In this document: positions 21,592 through 34,200 of the stretch, one piece after another
Layout of the letters: every line of letters starts with the position of its first letter
Position numbering within the stretch: position 1 is the first letter of the stretch
DNA from: Sialis fuliginosa
Lineage: Eukaryota; Arthropoda; Insecta; Megaloptera; Sialidae
DNA length: 64,000 nt
Direction: 5' to 3'
Assembly (NCBI GenBank): GCA_961205875.1
Contig: OY540809.1
Location: 23,758,267-23,822,266 of the forward strand
Notes under the pieces: generated by a model
Told to the model about the DNA's origin: nothing
The model's input: only the letters and a program-made list of their open reading frames with translations
Databases searched by the model: none
Program-made: the position numbers and the translations under genes

Positions 21592-22290
21592 TTATAACTC
21601 ATTTTTAATCGTATCAAGATATTTCCAATCATCCCGAGGGACACGGAACGTTTCGTTATCGCTACGAATAACAGAAATACCAGCACCGTAGTATGATATT
21701 ACATAAGACGAGCCATCTGCGGGGCCTATGGTCTGTGTAGCTATTAAAATAATATCAACTAACTGTCCTAGAAACATGAAACCCAAAGTACAGAATTTAA
21801 GTAGTCCAATGCCTGGATATCCAAGATAAAATCTGTCTGCTCCAAACATGCCTAAAAAGACGGATAAAAGCATGGCTGTTTCAAAAGAGTAACCGTTCCT
21901 GAAAGTAAATTAATTGTATTATTCTATGCTTACAATGTTGAAATTTTTGTATTTACTTACGTCCATTTACAAGGAAACTCTTTAGTAAAGCTCGTATTGC
22001 CTGTTTCATCGCACATTATTCCATCTACTGCGATACACCAAACTAAAATTAATGTTTTTGATTAATTTTAATTTTATGACTTTTAATTGCTATGGTTGAT
22101 TTTTTTCTTGATTTAAATTACCTTTTGCTTTGTTTTCTTCTGTGCATCCTTTAAGCTGTTGTGTTTTTGGATCTATATGTTCAATATTTGGGTTCGGACA
22201 TAAATATTGACCCATCAATAAATTTTTACAATCATATTGACATGATGATTTCAAGAAAAAAAATAAAACTAAAACAATTTTGAGATCCAT
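21592..22290 (-). CDS. bisc: TM2 domain-containing protein 1 (biscotti)
   Basis: One of the three conserved TM2D membrane proteins of animals, implicated in the fly in Notch signalling; the molecular activity is unknown. Three exons: 22290-22122, 22042-21961, 21898-21592, GT-AG, phases 1 and 2, 185 aa (human TM2D1 207). A signal peptide (MDLKIVLVLFFFLKSSC, residues 1-17) is followed by a Cys-rich luminal part (CTEENKAK, VWCIAVDGIMCDETG, FPCKW) and the two-helix TM2 domain from residue ~92 with the DRF turn at 105-107. The tail GPADGSSYVISYYGAGISVI ... NETFR matches TM2D1 and not TM2D2 or TM2D3. It is divergent from GRASP, 301 bp away. Confidence 0.92.
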
Positions 22291-22591
22291 TGTTCACTAC
22301 ATTTTTTGTAAGCTTATATTCGGTGATTTAATTAAATTTCTATTAATTAAAAAAAAATATTTTTGAATGACGTTTAACAGTTGAAAAAGTTATCGTAAGA
22401 TGGCGACAGTGGAAGTTATCATATGGCAAACCTTAAAAAATCAAAACTCAGCTAGGGATTTCGTGTTCTTGTCATAATGACGTACCACCAAGGCTAAATT
22501 GATATGTGTACGATTAATGCCACGTAATTTTACCTGTCAGTTTTTCTATTAAAAGACTTTTCACATAAAATGCAAATTTAGTTTTATTAAA
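22291..22591. promoter_or_regulatory. Divergent promoter region TM2D1/GRASP
   Basis: A 301-bp gap between two opposite start codons, with AAGATGGCGACAG near 22399 that resembles a YY1-type site. A bidirectional promoter is inferred. Confidence 0.4.
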
Positions 22592-24432
22592 ATGGGTGGT
22601 TCAAATAGCGTTCCCATACCTGGTGGTGGTACAGAAGGTTATCACGTTCTGCGGGTATGAAAAATAATTATTATTTCAATTCTTTAACCTCATTTTTTTT
22701 ACTGTTCCTTTTTCAAATAGGTGCAAGAGAATTCGCCGGGTTTCGAGGCAGGTTTAGAAGCGTTTTTTGATTTTATTGTTGCCATAGGAAATACACGATT
22801 AGATCAAGATAACGAAACATTAAAAGAAATACTCCGAAATGGAATTGGTAATATTGTTGTTAATTGTTAATGTTAACAAAATATTAAATTCTTCTTGTTT
22901 TATTTCTAGATAAAAAACTCAAAATGACTGTTTATAATAGCAAAACTCAAAGTGTAAGAGAAGTTTCGATAACTCCTAGTAATTCATGGGGTGGACAAGG
23001 ATTATTAGGAGTTAGCATTAGGTTTTGTTCCTTTGAAGGTGCTAATGAGAATGTTTGGCATGTTCTGGTAAGTAAACAGTATTTAGAACTATGTCCAACC
23101 TCATCATCTATTTTATTTTAACTTTTCAGGAAGTCCATCCTTCGTCTCCAGCCGAACTAGCTGGTTTGAGACCTTTCACTGATTATATAATAGGAGCTGA
23201 TTCAGTTTTACATGATATAGAAGACCTATTTGCTTTAATAGAAGCCCATGAAGGCCGCGCTCTTAAGTTATATGTGTATAATACAACTGACGATGCTTGT
23301 AGAGAGGTGCGTATTTTAAATTTTTTATGTTTTCTTGTTATTGATGTAATTTTTATTTTCCAGGTGTCAATTACTCCTAATTTGTCTTGGGGTGGTGAAG
23401 GTAGCATAGGCTGTGGGATGGGCTATGGTTATCTGCACAGAATACCTATTAGAAACTCTCCAAGTGTACCACAACAGAATAAAATTGTAAGTTTCACTTA
23501 ACACTTGAGTAATTTATTTTAACAGTACATTCTACTTGATAATGAATAAGTAAATTCATTCAATTCGTAAAAAATGTATACACGATATGAAATATGTTAA
23601 AACAAATGGCAAACAAATATAGCCATTTTGAATAAAAAACTTGAAATTAATATATTCTTTCGATTCTCAGCAAAATAAAAATGAGATCTCAAAAAATAAA
23701 TGTTTATTTATTTCCTGCAAAATGCACTAAGTTTTAAATCATTTCCTGCAGTCATTTGTGAAATCAACTATCAATTTATAAATTTAAATATTTCAGACGC
23801 AGCAAGCTTCACAACCTCGTGCAACAGTCAGTGACTTGTTTGGAAGCCTGCCGCCTCCAGTAGTGTGCAGCTCCATTTCAACAGGGGCTGCAGCGCCTCC
23901 TCCCACACCTGTAACTCAAGACCATCCGAACGAGACAGCAGAATTCCCCACACCATCTCAACCATTTGAAACAAATACACTGATCCAACAACCATCAGAT
24001 TTACCCCAGCAAAGTGCACAATATTATGACCCAACTTCTGTGAACGTTCAGAAACCTACGTTAATCCAAGATTTGCCTCAGACAAATACACAATATTATG
24101 ACCAGAGTTCTGATCAGTTTTCGAGTAACTACCAAAACACGCCACAGTTTTCTACGGATACAAGACAGTATTCCCAGTTGCCCCACTTTGTCCCGAACAT
24201 CCCCGGCGCTTATATCCCCAGTTTACCGCAGCAGCCGATAACTACAGCTTCGGCCCCATACGTCCCACCTACACACATGCAGGGCGTCCCATTTACGACG
24301 CCAATCTCGTTACCGGGCTTGCCCCCCATTACGGTGAGCGCCACTCTGCCCCCAAGCACTTTTGAGGGGATGCAGACACAGGTTTCAGAGGCGCAATCTT
24401 CAGTACCATTCTCAGTTACGAGCCAGTATTGA
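22592..24432 (+). CDS. Grasp65: Golgi reassembly-stacking protein (GRASP55/65)
   Basis: A peripheral Golgi protein that tethers cisternae and assists unconventional secretion. Six exons: 22592-22654, 22721-22847, 22910-23067, 23130-23306, 23364-23486, 23797-24432; phases fit and give 427 aa. Gly2 in [20 protein letters not shown] is the family's myristoylation site. Two PDZ-like GRASP domains follow ([20 protein letters not shown] and [20 protein letters not shown]), with the conserved [13 protein letters not shown] at residues 191-203. The C-terminal ~210 residues, all in the last exon, are Pro/Gln/Ser/Thr-rich and presumably the phosphoregulated tail. There is only one GRASP here, as usual in insects. 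It looks intact. Confidence 0.96.
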
Positions 24433-24721
24433 AATAATTAATTTGTTTTCGTTTCTTTTATATTACTCTTTTTTAACTTAACTTATGTAGCACTTTTGGA
24501 ATTTATGTTATATTTTTATTTTCATTCTCAAATCATCTTTTTCAAATTAGGTAATTGATAAGAATAATGTCAACAACAAAAAATATATACATGCTGTAAT
24601 ATATGTTTGATTTTATTATTAAAAAACTCAATAAAAAAAACTACCATCTTTACATAATATAATTTTTTACAGAATGAAAATTTCCCAGACAGCAACAATA
24701 TTTGTAATACATATCTTAATA
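24433..24721 (+). other. GRASP 3' UTR
   Basis: AT-rich 3' flank with AATAAA at 24630-24635. The foldback element begins 86 bp further on. Confidence 0.5.
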
Positions 24722-27430
24722 GTACAGGCAACGAAGGGATTTAAATAGAACAAATTCGGAGTGGAATGAAATTTGGTATCCATATAGTATACATAATAGT
24801 ACGTCTGTACACAAAAGTCCCCATCCATAGGCCTTGTGGAAAAAAAATTACAGCCGTTTGAAATTTAATTTAGTTTTTATTGAATAACTTCGAAACAAAT
24901 AAAGATACCGAGACGTGCCTTACATTAAAATTTTCAAAAATATTTGCTTTACAACTTTATTTCAAAATTTTCTCCAACGTATCTACATAAATTTCTGAAA
25001 AATCGCCGTGAATCTGAAAACTAAGTGCGTTTAATCAAAAAAATATGTTTAAATGGATTTTTAAGCTCTTAAAACTGATAATCGAGACAAATGTCCTCTA
25101 TAAAAGTTGTAGAGAATAAAATTTTACAATTTTTTTTGTAAGGTACAACATTCGATGTGTAAATTTTTGTTAGATATTTCTTTGTTAAAAAGTCAAAAAA
25201 ACAAATTTTAATTTATAAAATCGTATAAATAGCATGCCATGAAAATTAGTATTACATAAGAAAATAACATATTGGTATAGAAAATTAATGAAAATAAAGG
25301 TAATTAATAATTCCAATACTTCAAATAAGACTTTTAATAACATATTATGATAACAATGTACTGAGGTGTAATTTGTAGCCCCTAGATTTAATATTATTGT
25401 ATGTTTTAATAGTTTTAAATATAAATCTTCAATACATTTTATTTTATATTCAAAATACGGATATTAAATAAGAACAAAATCAGAGTATCATAAAAATTTG
25501 CACATATGTAGTACTTATATTACATTAGACATGTGCAAAAGTCCTCATAAATTGGAGATATGGAAAAAAAATTAGAGCTGTTTTAATTTTGATATGATAA
25601 ATTACTATGTATCATATTTTCACTTATTATTATCCATTTTTTACTTGGACATTTACATATTGTGTATCTCTGTATAGCATGTACATTATGAACAATTGAA
25701 TTATGATCATTTTGATAGAAAATTTTGATTTTTAAATCAAACGGTTGTTAAGATATAAATTTATTTGTTTAATTCGATTTTATAAAAATATATTTTGTTA
25801 TGTATTTTATACCCGTTTACAGATACGCTTATAACTTTTCTTTCGGGATATCAATTAATGGGGATTTTCAAACAAGCGTAGTAGATACATTAGTAAGTGC
25901 ATCTGAAAAAGTCCCCATACATTGAAGCAATAGGACAAAAGTTACAGCTGTTTTTATAAATACTATGTGGTATAAATTACGATCTATGTATATTTAAAAA
26001 AAAAACTTAAGAATATTTTATGGAGAGTCTCGATGGGAAATTAAAAAAAATGGTTACTACTTTCAATAAGAACGTTAGCATTGATCAAATAGGAATAAAA
26101 TTAAGTTTTAATTTTTGAGAGAATCACCCATAATTAAATTTACAGTTAACACATTACATAGATAACAATTTACCACACCGTAATTATAAAACAGCTGTAA
26201 CTTTTGTCCTATTGCTTCAATGTATGGGGACTTTTTCAGATGCACTCACTAATGTATCTACTACGCTTGTTTGAAAATCCCCATTAATTGATACCCCGAA
26301 AGAAAAGTTATAAGCGTATCTGTAAACGGGTATAAAATACATAACAAAATATATTTTTATAAAATCGAATTAAACAAATAAATTTATATCTTAACAACCG
26401 TTTGATTTAAAAATCAAAATTTTCTATCAAAATGATCATAATTCAATTGTTCATAATGTACATGCTATACAGAGGTACACAATATGTAAATGTCCAAGTA
26501 AAAAATGGATAATAATAAGTGAAAATATGATACATAGTAATTTATCATATCAAAATTAAAACAGCTCTAATTTTTTTTCCATATCTCCAATTTATGAGGA
26601 CTTTTGCACATGTCTAATGTAATATAAGTACTACATATGTGCAAATTTTTATGATACTCTGATTTTGTTCTTATTTAATATCCGTATTTTGAATATAAAA
26701 TAAAATGTATTGAAGATTTATATTTAAAACTATTAAAACATACAATAATATTAAATCTAGGGGCTACAAATTACACCTCAGTACATTGTTATCATAATAT
26801 GTTATTAAAAGTCTTATTTGAAGTATTGGAATTATTAATTACCTTTATTTTCATTAATTTTCTATACCAATATGTTATTTTCTTATGTAATACTAATTTT
26901 CATAGCATGCTATTTATACGATTTTATAAATTAAAATTTGTTTTTTTGACTTTTTAACAAAGAAATATCTAACAAAAATTTACACATCGAATGTTGTACC
27001 TTACAAAAAAAATTGTAAAATTTTATTCTCTACAACTTTTATAGAGGACATTTGTCTCGATTATCAGTTTTAAGAGCTTAAAAATCCATTTAAACATATT
27101 TTTTTGATTAAACGCACTTAGTTTTCAGATTCACGGCGATTTTTCAGAAATTTATGTAGATACGTTGGAGAAAATTTTGAAATAAAGTTGTAAAGCAAAT
27201 ATTTTTGAAAATTTTAATGTAAGGCACGTCTCGGTATCTTTATTTGTTTCGAAGTTATTCAATAAAAACTAAATTAAATTTCAAACGGCTGTAATTTTTT
27301 TTCCACAAGGCCTATGGATGGGGACTTTTGTGTACAGACGTACTATTATGTATACTATATGGGTACCAAATTTCATTCCACTCCGAATTTGTTCCAAAAA
27401 CAGGGCAATTTTTCCCTTCATTGCCTGTAC
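24722..27430. mobile_element. Giant foldback element (2.7 kb)
   Basis: Two inverted arms of about 1.24 kb (24722-25965 and 26188-27430), almost identical by eye, around a ~220-bp unique centre. Termini GTACAGGCAA(C/T)GAAGG with TA on both sides. Neither the arms nor the centre carries a protein-like frame. The element at 28972-32704 has the same type of end (GTAYWGG, TA-flanked). It lies between GRASP and FANCD2. Confidence 0.75.
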
Positions 27431-28282
27431 TATAAAGATATCTTTTTTTATGTAGACAAAAAGTTATCTTAATGACATTATTCTGAAAATGTTGCTGTTG
27501 CTGCCTAGGTTGTAATTGTTAATTATTATTATTATACATATTCAATCATTTTGAGTTATATTTAAACTTTTCTTTGTGCAATATTGATTGTAAAATATAT
27601 ATTACTATTTATATATTATAGGTGTATTTTGTATTGACAGATGAACATTAAAATGCGGGTTTAATGGCTAAATAAAATAAATTCAGAACACACATCATAA
27701 TACTTACTACACATATTTTATTTCCTAATATAAAATATGATAAAATCTATAATCTCAAATACAACAATAACGGTCAATATAATTACAACAATTAAAATTT
27801 AAAAAATCGAATATTATGTTAATATAAATTATGTTTGTTATTTTATTAATCTTAACCGTTTTATTATTAATGTAAATATTATTTTAATTATAATTATTTA
27901 TTTAGCATTTTAAATATTTTATATCCAAATATTTGAATATGTATTTTCAATCAGCTTTTATAGATTTTTGTAGCGTTACATATATGACCATGTGTTATGT
28001 ACAAATAAAGAATATTTGAAATTGATTTGCATTAAATCGTTTTCTTTTTTACAATATGTAATATATTTTTTCAAATTTCTGTTTTTATTTTCAGATTTTT
28101 GTTCTCAAATTAGCCGCCAAAAAGTGTCACCAACATTAATATTATTATAGGTTAGGACGGTTAGGTATAAAAATATTGTTGATGTTTCGTGCACTGATAA
28201 ATGAAAATTGGCGGAATTTTTCTGTGAATGAAAGATATGTACATATTTGTTTATAAATAAATTCATATGAAAATTTGTAAAA
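27431..28282. other. FANCD2 upstream region
   Basis: Very AT-rich sequence with no frame or repeat of note. The promoter and 5' UTR of FANCD2 should lie in its right part; no core element could be fixed. Confidence 0.4.
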
Positions 28283-31200
28283 ATGTACAAACGACGTCCT
28301 GTGAAAAAGTCACTCAGTACTGTCGATTCTATTTTACCTGGAAGTAGCCAAAATTGTGCATCGACATCTAAACCAAATATAATAAACAGAAAAAGAAAAT
28401 TATCAAGCACTGAATTAAATAAACAAAGTGATATTACAGATGTGTCTTCAAATAATAATGGAAAATCAGCTGAAAGTGATGACAACGTAGATTATTATGA
28501 AAAAATTCTAATTCAAAGTGGTTTAATTACTCGTAACAGTCCAAGGCCTTTATTAAGTTTGTATTCTGCTTTAAATTTAAAACTTAAATAAACAAATCCT
28601 CAAATATCTCTTCTAGCTAAGGATCAGACACTAGTAATGAAAGAAATTCAAAAGAATTTAGAAAACGAAAAAAATTATCCGAATAATATCCAAATTTTTG
28701 TAAATAGCTTTGAAAAAGTTTGTGAGGATGCAGATTTTTTAAAAAAGATGTTGATTCAAACTGAAGTAAGCTAAGGAATGATTAGCATTATTGAAATTTA
28801 TTAAATAATATAATTTCAGCTTGAAAAAGAATCGGATGCAGAAGTTGTTAGTGGAATTCAACAAGAGAGTGTAATACGAATATTATTCACCATAGATTCG
28901 TTACAGACGGATTTAATCCAATGGTTACTTGATAAAATTCTAGAGATTGTAATAGAAGAGTAAGAAATATAGTATTGGAGCCAGCTGCAAAATCGGTGTA
29001 GGTTTAACAACCGTCTGCCATTGTGGTTACTTTGAAGTACTCAGAAAAGCTCGGATGATGAGTCCGGTTCACCAGCTTGTAGGAGTTTAATAGATAGGGC
29101 CCACAAAAAATATGCAAAAAAGAATCGCGTAACAACCGTTTGGATGTGACGGTTACTTAAAGTAGACCCCAATTAAAGATGTTTTGGATATACGGCAGAA
29201 ATTTTTGCTTAGCAGTTTAATTACAGGGGCCCTTCAAAATTTCGACCCAAAAATTTCAGATAGCAACCGGACCAGGCCTGGTGCAAAATGTTTATTTGAA
29301 CGTACACTTACATAAAAACATAATGGAAAAATTTTTTATGTAGGGACTTTGGTGCTTCAAGGCCTACAGTTGGCCAGAATTGGGTCCAAATCTTGAAAAT
29401 GCTGTAAAATTTAAAATACCGAATGAAAATTTCTGCCACACGGTGTATACCTTTGTTATGGACTATAAAATAGTTATATACGCATGGTAGCTCCCCCAAA
29501 AGGTAAGTTTGGGTTAGTAATAAAATGCACTTAAAAAATCATAACAAATAGGCCTATAGAGGCTTATAAACTTATAAAATGATAATATATATTGTATGTA
29601 ATGTTAGACACCCCCATGCTCCACCCCCCACCCTCAAGGGAAAGTTTGGGTTTGTAATAATATGTGCTAAAAAATCATTACAATTAGGTCTATAATGGCT
29701 TATGAACTTATAAAATGATAATATATTATTGTATGTAATGTTAGACTCCCCCATCATCCCCCCGTCACCACTAAGGGAAAATTTGTTACATGATTTCGAT
29801 CAATCAAATGAATGAATTACTAAAAATTACTAAAACAAATTTTAATGCATTTTATTACTAACCCAAATTTTCTCTTGAGGGTTATGGGGGGGATGAGGGG
29901 TCCTTGTCTAATATTACATACAATAATATATTATAATTTTATAAGTTCATAAGCCATTATAGACCTAATTGTATTGATTTTTTAGCACATTATTACTAAC
30001 CCAAACTTTCCCTTGGGGAAGGGGGTGGGGCAGGAGGGTGTCTAACATTACATACAAAAATATATTATCATTTTATAAGTTTATAAGCCTCTTTAGGCCT
30101 ATTTGTTATGATTTTTTAGTGCTTTTTATTACTATCCCAAATTTACCTTTTGGGGAGGTGGGAGCAGTACCGGATTAAGCAAGTGCGGAATCCGTAGCAA
30201 ATGTTATAAAGAGGCCCTTGGCAGTGACGGAATAAATCGATAGTTTCACCCACTCCCTCCGAGTCAATAGGATTTTTTTTGCACATTAAGCGGGCGTCAC
30301 TCCCTGTGAATTTTTAATGACATAAAAATATTAGTGGTATCTATTTTTTAAATAAATTGAATGGTCATCACCTCTATCGACTTTCAATAATAAAAAAGTC
30401 AATTCACTCAATTTATTAGACATTTTTCCCATTGGAAGCTTTAAATAACCAAAAAAGAGGTAAATATTATACCATAGACATAGAGCACAGACCGCGCATC
30501 TGACTCGAAAACAGAGCCGTGTCAAAAGAAAGAGATAGAAAATGGTTTGTCCTTTCTTATTAGATAAAGAGATATATCCCAAACGTCACCGTATCTCTCT
30601 CACTGTTTTGACGAAATGTTACACCATTTTTTCGGGATACATCTATATCCCAAATCATTTTCCATCTCTTTCTTTTGACATGGCTCTGTTTTCGAATCAG
30701 ATGCGCGGCCCATGCTCTATGTCTATGGGTAAATAGGTTTTATTTTTTAACAATTAAGACAGCTGTCACCCCTTCAGGTTGTCACCCGGGTCGGACTGCC
30801 ACGCCCCCCTACCCACCACCTAACTTGATTTAGAATATACAATCCTTAAAAAAATTGATCCGTTAATAAATTAAGGGATATTTTTTTGAACTCTTTTAAC
30901 CCTTGCTAAAGAACGGAAAGGGATGATAAAATTTGTGGAAATTTTTATTAAAAAATTAGAAAGTGCAAGCTTTTGAATGAGCTTTGGAACACGCAAATCA
31001 AATGAATTTTCGTGGAAATATCTGTTTGAAAATTTGAATTTTTTGTTTTAATTTTTTTATAAAATCCCTTAATTTTTTTGAGGAGTGTATAATAAAACAC
31101 CACTTTTACAAACAAAATTTTCTTGATTTAATTTGAGCAAATTTAGAAAAATCGATTAAAAAAAATCAAAAATCGATTTTTCGATTAAATCTAAATTTAA

Positions 31201-34200
31201 ATTATTAATTACTGTAGATTTGGACACCCCGTATCAACCATGTGGTAATTCCAATAACAGATATTTTTCCGCAAAATCGCGGGGTCCCCAGAGGCGCAGG
31301 GCCCGTAGCATTTGCTACTCCTGCTACGTTGTTAATCCGGCACTGGGTGAGAGGGGGAACTGCATGAATAAAAACTTCTGCCATGGGTATATATCTATTT
31401 TATAGTTCATAACAAAGGCATACACCGTGCAGTAGAAATTTTCATTCGGTATTTTAGATTTTACAGCATTTTCAAGATTTGCACCCAATTCTGGCCAATT
31501 GTAGGCCTTAAAGCACTGAAGTCCCTACATAAAAAATTCTTCCATTATGTTTTTATGTAAGTGTACGCCTAAATAAACAATTTGCACTAGGTCTGGTCCG
31601 GTTGCTATCTGAAAAATCACTAAAAAAATAAAAAATCATAACAAATGGGCCTATAGAGGCTTATAAACTTATAAAATGATAATATATTATTGTATGTAAT
31701 GTTAGACACCCTCCTGCCCCACCCCCTTCCCCAAGGGAAAGTTTGGGTTAGTAATAATATGTACTAAAAAATCATTACAATTAGGTCTATAATGGCTTAT
31801 GAACTTATAAAATTATAATATATTATTGTATGTAATATTAGACACAGATCCCTCATCCCCCACCACCCCGAAGAGAAAATTTGGGTTAGTATTAAAATGC
31901 ATTAAAATTTGTTTTAGTAATTTTTTAGTAATTCATTCATTTGATTGATCGAAATCATGTAACAAATTTTCCCTTGGTGGTGGTAGGGGGATGATGGGGG
32001 GGGGGGGGGGTCCAACATTACATACAATAATATATTATCATTTTATAAGTTCATAAGCCTCTATAGGCCTATTTGTTATGATTTTTTAAGTGCATTTTAT
32101 TACTAACCCAAACTTACCTTTTGGGGGAGCTGCCATGCGTATATATCTATTTTATAGTCCATAACAAAGGTATACACCGCATGGCAGAAATTTTCATTCG
32201 GTATTTTAAATGTTACAGCATTTTCAAGATTTGGACCCAATTCTGGCCAATTGTAGGCCTTAAAGCACCAAAGTCCCTACATAAAAAATTTTTCCATTAT
32301 GTTTTTATGTAAGTGTACGTCCAAATAAACATTTTGCACTAGGGCAAAAATTTCTGCCCTATATCCAAAACATCTTTAATTGGGGTCTACTTTAAGGAAC
32401 CGTCACATTGAAACAGTTGTATGTGGTCGAAATTTTGAGGGGCCCCTGTAATTAAACCCCTAGGAAAGAATTTCTGCTGTATATCCAAAACATCTTTAAT
32501 TGAGGTCTGCTTTAAGTAACCGTCACATTGAAACGGTTGTTGCGCGATTTTTTTTGGGTATTTTTCGTGGGCACTATCTATTAAACCCCTACAAGCTGGT
32601 GGACTGGACTCATCGTCCGAGCTTTGTCTGAGTGAGTACTTCAAAGTAACCACAACGGCAGACGGTTGTTAAATCTACACCGATTTTGCAGCTGGCTCCT
32701 GTACTAATAGAATTTAATTTTAATAGCAATAATTTATTTTCCTCTGGAAAATTTGCTAAAACAGAATTTGTATTTTCAGAGATGAAAACAATAATTTATT
32801 ATCAATGATGTTAAAACCGTTGAGATTTCTACCGTCCGTACAAGCTTCAAGTGTTTTAGCAGAACGTCTATTGGATATAATATTATCAGCAAATAAATTT
32901 TCTCAGCCGCAGTTAATCTGCTGTCTTCCAGATATTTTATTTGACGTAGAACATGACAAAGCCGCTACTGAATTAAGGTACTTGTAAAATACTAAAATAT
33001 CAATAATTATACACTTATTTAATATTTATTTTTTAAGCAAACTTATAAAGGAAGATGTAAACATAGTTTCTGCCATCATTGAGTGTCTAAACCATTTAAG
33101 TTTGAGTCAGATTGTACTTTCTGAAGTGAAAGATAATTGTTTACAAATACTAAAGACAGTAAATGTACCTTTTATGCATATTCCAAAGATTATAGAGTTT
33201 TTACTTAATTCGTATCAGCCAGAAGAGATAGGGGAGGTAAATAAATGTACACTAGGTGAATAAAAATAAGGGACTTATTCTCCAGCCTAAAATTGAAACT
33301 ATAAAATAAATTTTTCATCAAAGTCCCTTTTTTATATCTACCTCGTATAATAAATTTATGTTATACACTTGAGATTTGATCATTTTCTTTTGATATTTCC
33401 ATAGATCGTGAAAGGAATTCGCACTACTTTAGATTTTACTATAAGTGAAGATAAACCAAAATCAGAATATGCAACATATCAGAAATTAACATGTGATTGT
33501 TTACAAATGACAGTTATGAAATCGTCAATTTTAGCGACAGCTTGGCTGAAATTGATTTTGAGCATTAAAAACCCAAATAATCATAAGTATGTTTTATAAT
33601 AATGAAATAAAGAATTACTTTCTTTGGATGTTTTTTCAATCACTGTAATTTTGGTAACAATGATTGAAATATTATCATTAAAAAAGTATTTAGTAGCTTA
33701 CAATCTCTTTTTTCTTGATCTCTTTTTTACCAAAGTTACAGCGCTTTAAATATTGTTGTTTGTTGATTTTTTTAACGATAAATTATTTTGATTATTTTTG
33801 ACATTTACAGACCTTTCGATATAATAATGCTGTTAATTTTACGATCTAGTACAACTAATAGAAAAAAAGTGATAGACGGAATTTTTAAAAAAAGAATTCT
33901 TTCTGGACACTTTAAAGTCTCGCTTTTAGAATATACCGTTAACAAATGTATGACTGTAAGTATTAAGCACTGATAATTAATGTGTTATTTAATTAATTAA
34001 TTAACTTTTTCACAGGTGGAAGTGTTTAAAGAATATCTAACACACATTTTAGAAATAGCATCAAGTTTAATTAAAACCCGAGGCAGTCTTTTAACTGTTG
34101 ATTTTGCAACATCAATGTTTACGTTAGTAAAATTACAAAATAGACAAATATGTTTTAACTTTACTGACTAGCAATTTTCACATTTTAGTTTATCATTTTC

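Larger units (their letters stand above)
28972..32704. mobile_element. 3.7-kb foldback element in FANCD2 intron 3
   Basis: Inverted ends GTATTGGAGCCAGCTGC and GCAGCTGGCTCCTGTAC, flanked by TA. The arms contain internal ~130-bp repeats (CTATAGAGGCTTATAAACTT ... TGTATGTAATGTTAGACACC). It begins 12 bp after the donor of exon 3. A hAT element (30165-31345) lies near its centre. Long mirror-image frames in the arms are not genes. Confidence 0.75.

Noticed and set aside
28589-28591. In-frame TAA suggesting FANCD2 is a pseudogene
   Set aside because: It lies in a 60-nt GT-AG intron; splicing keeps phase and restores agreement with the family, and the other 24 exons are intact.
29560-30060. Regularly spaced ~130-bp repeats resembling a CRISPR array
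   Set aside because: Units are too long, vary in length, have no unique spacers and lie inside a eukaryotic foldback element.
29308-32312. Matching 63-aa frames (MGELPCVYNYFIV and relative)
   Set aside because: Inverted arms of the foldback 28972-32704, not genes.
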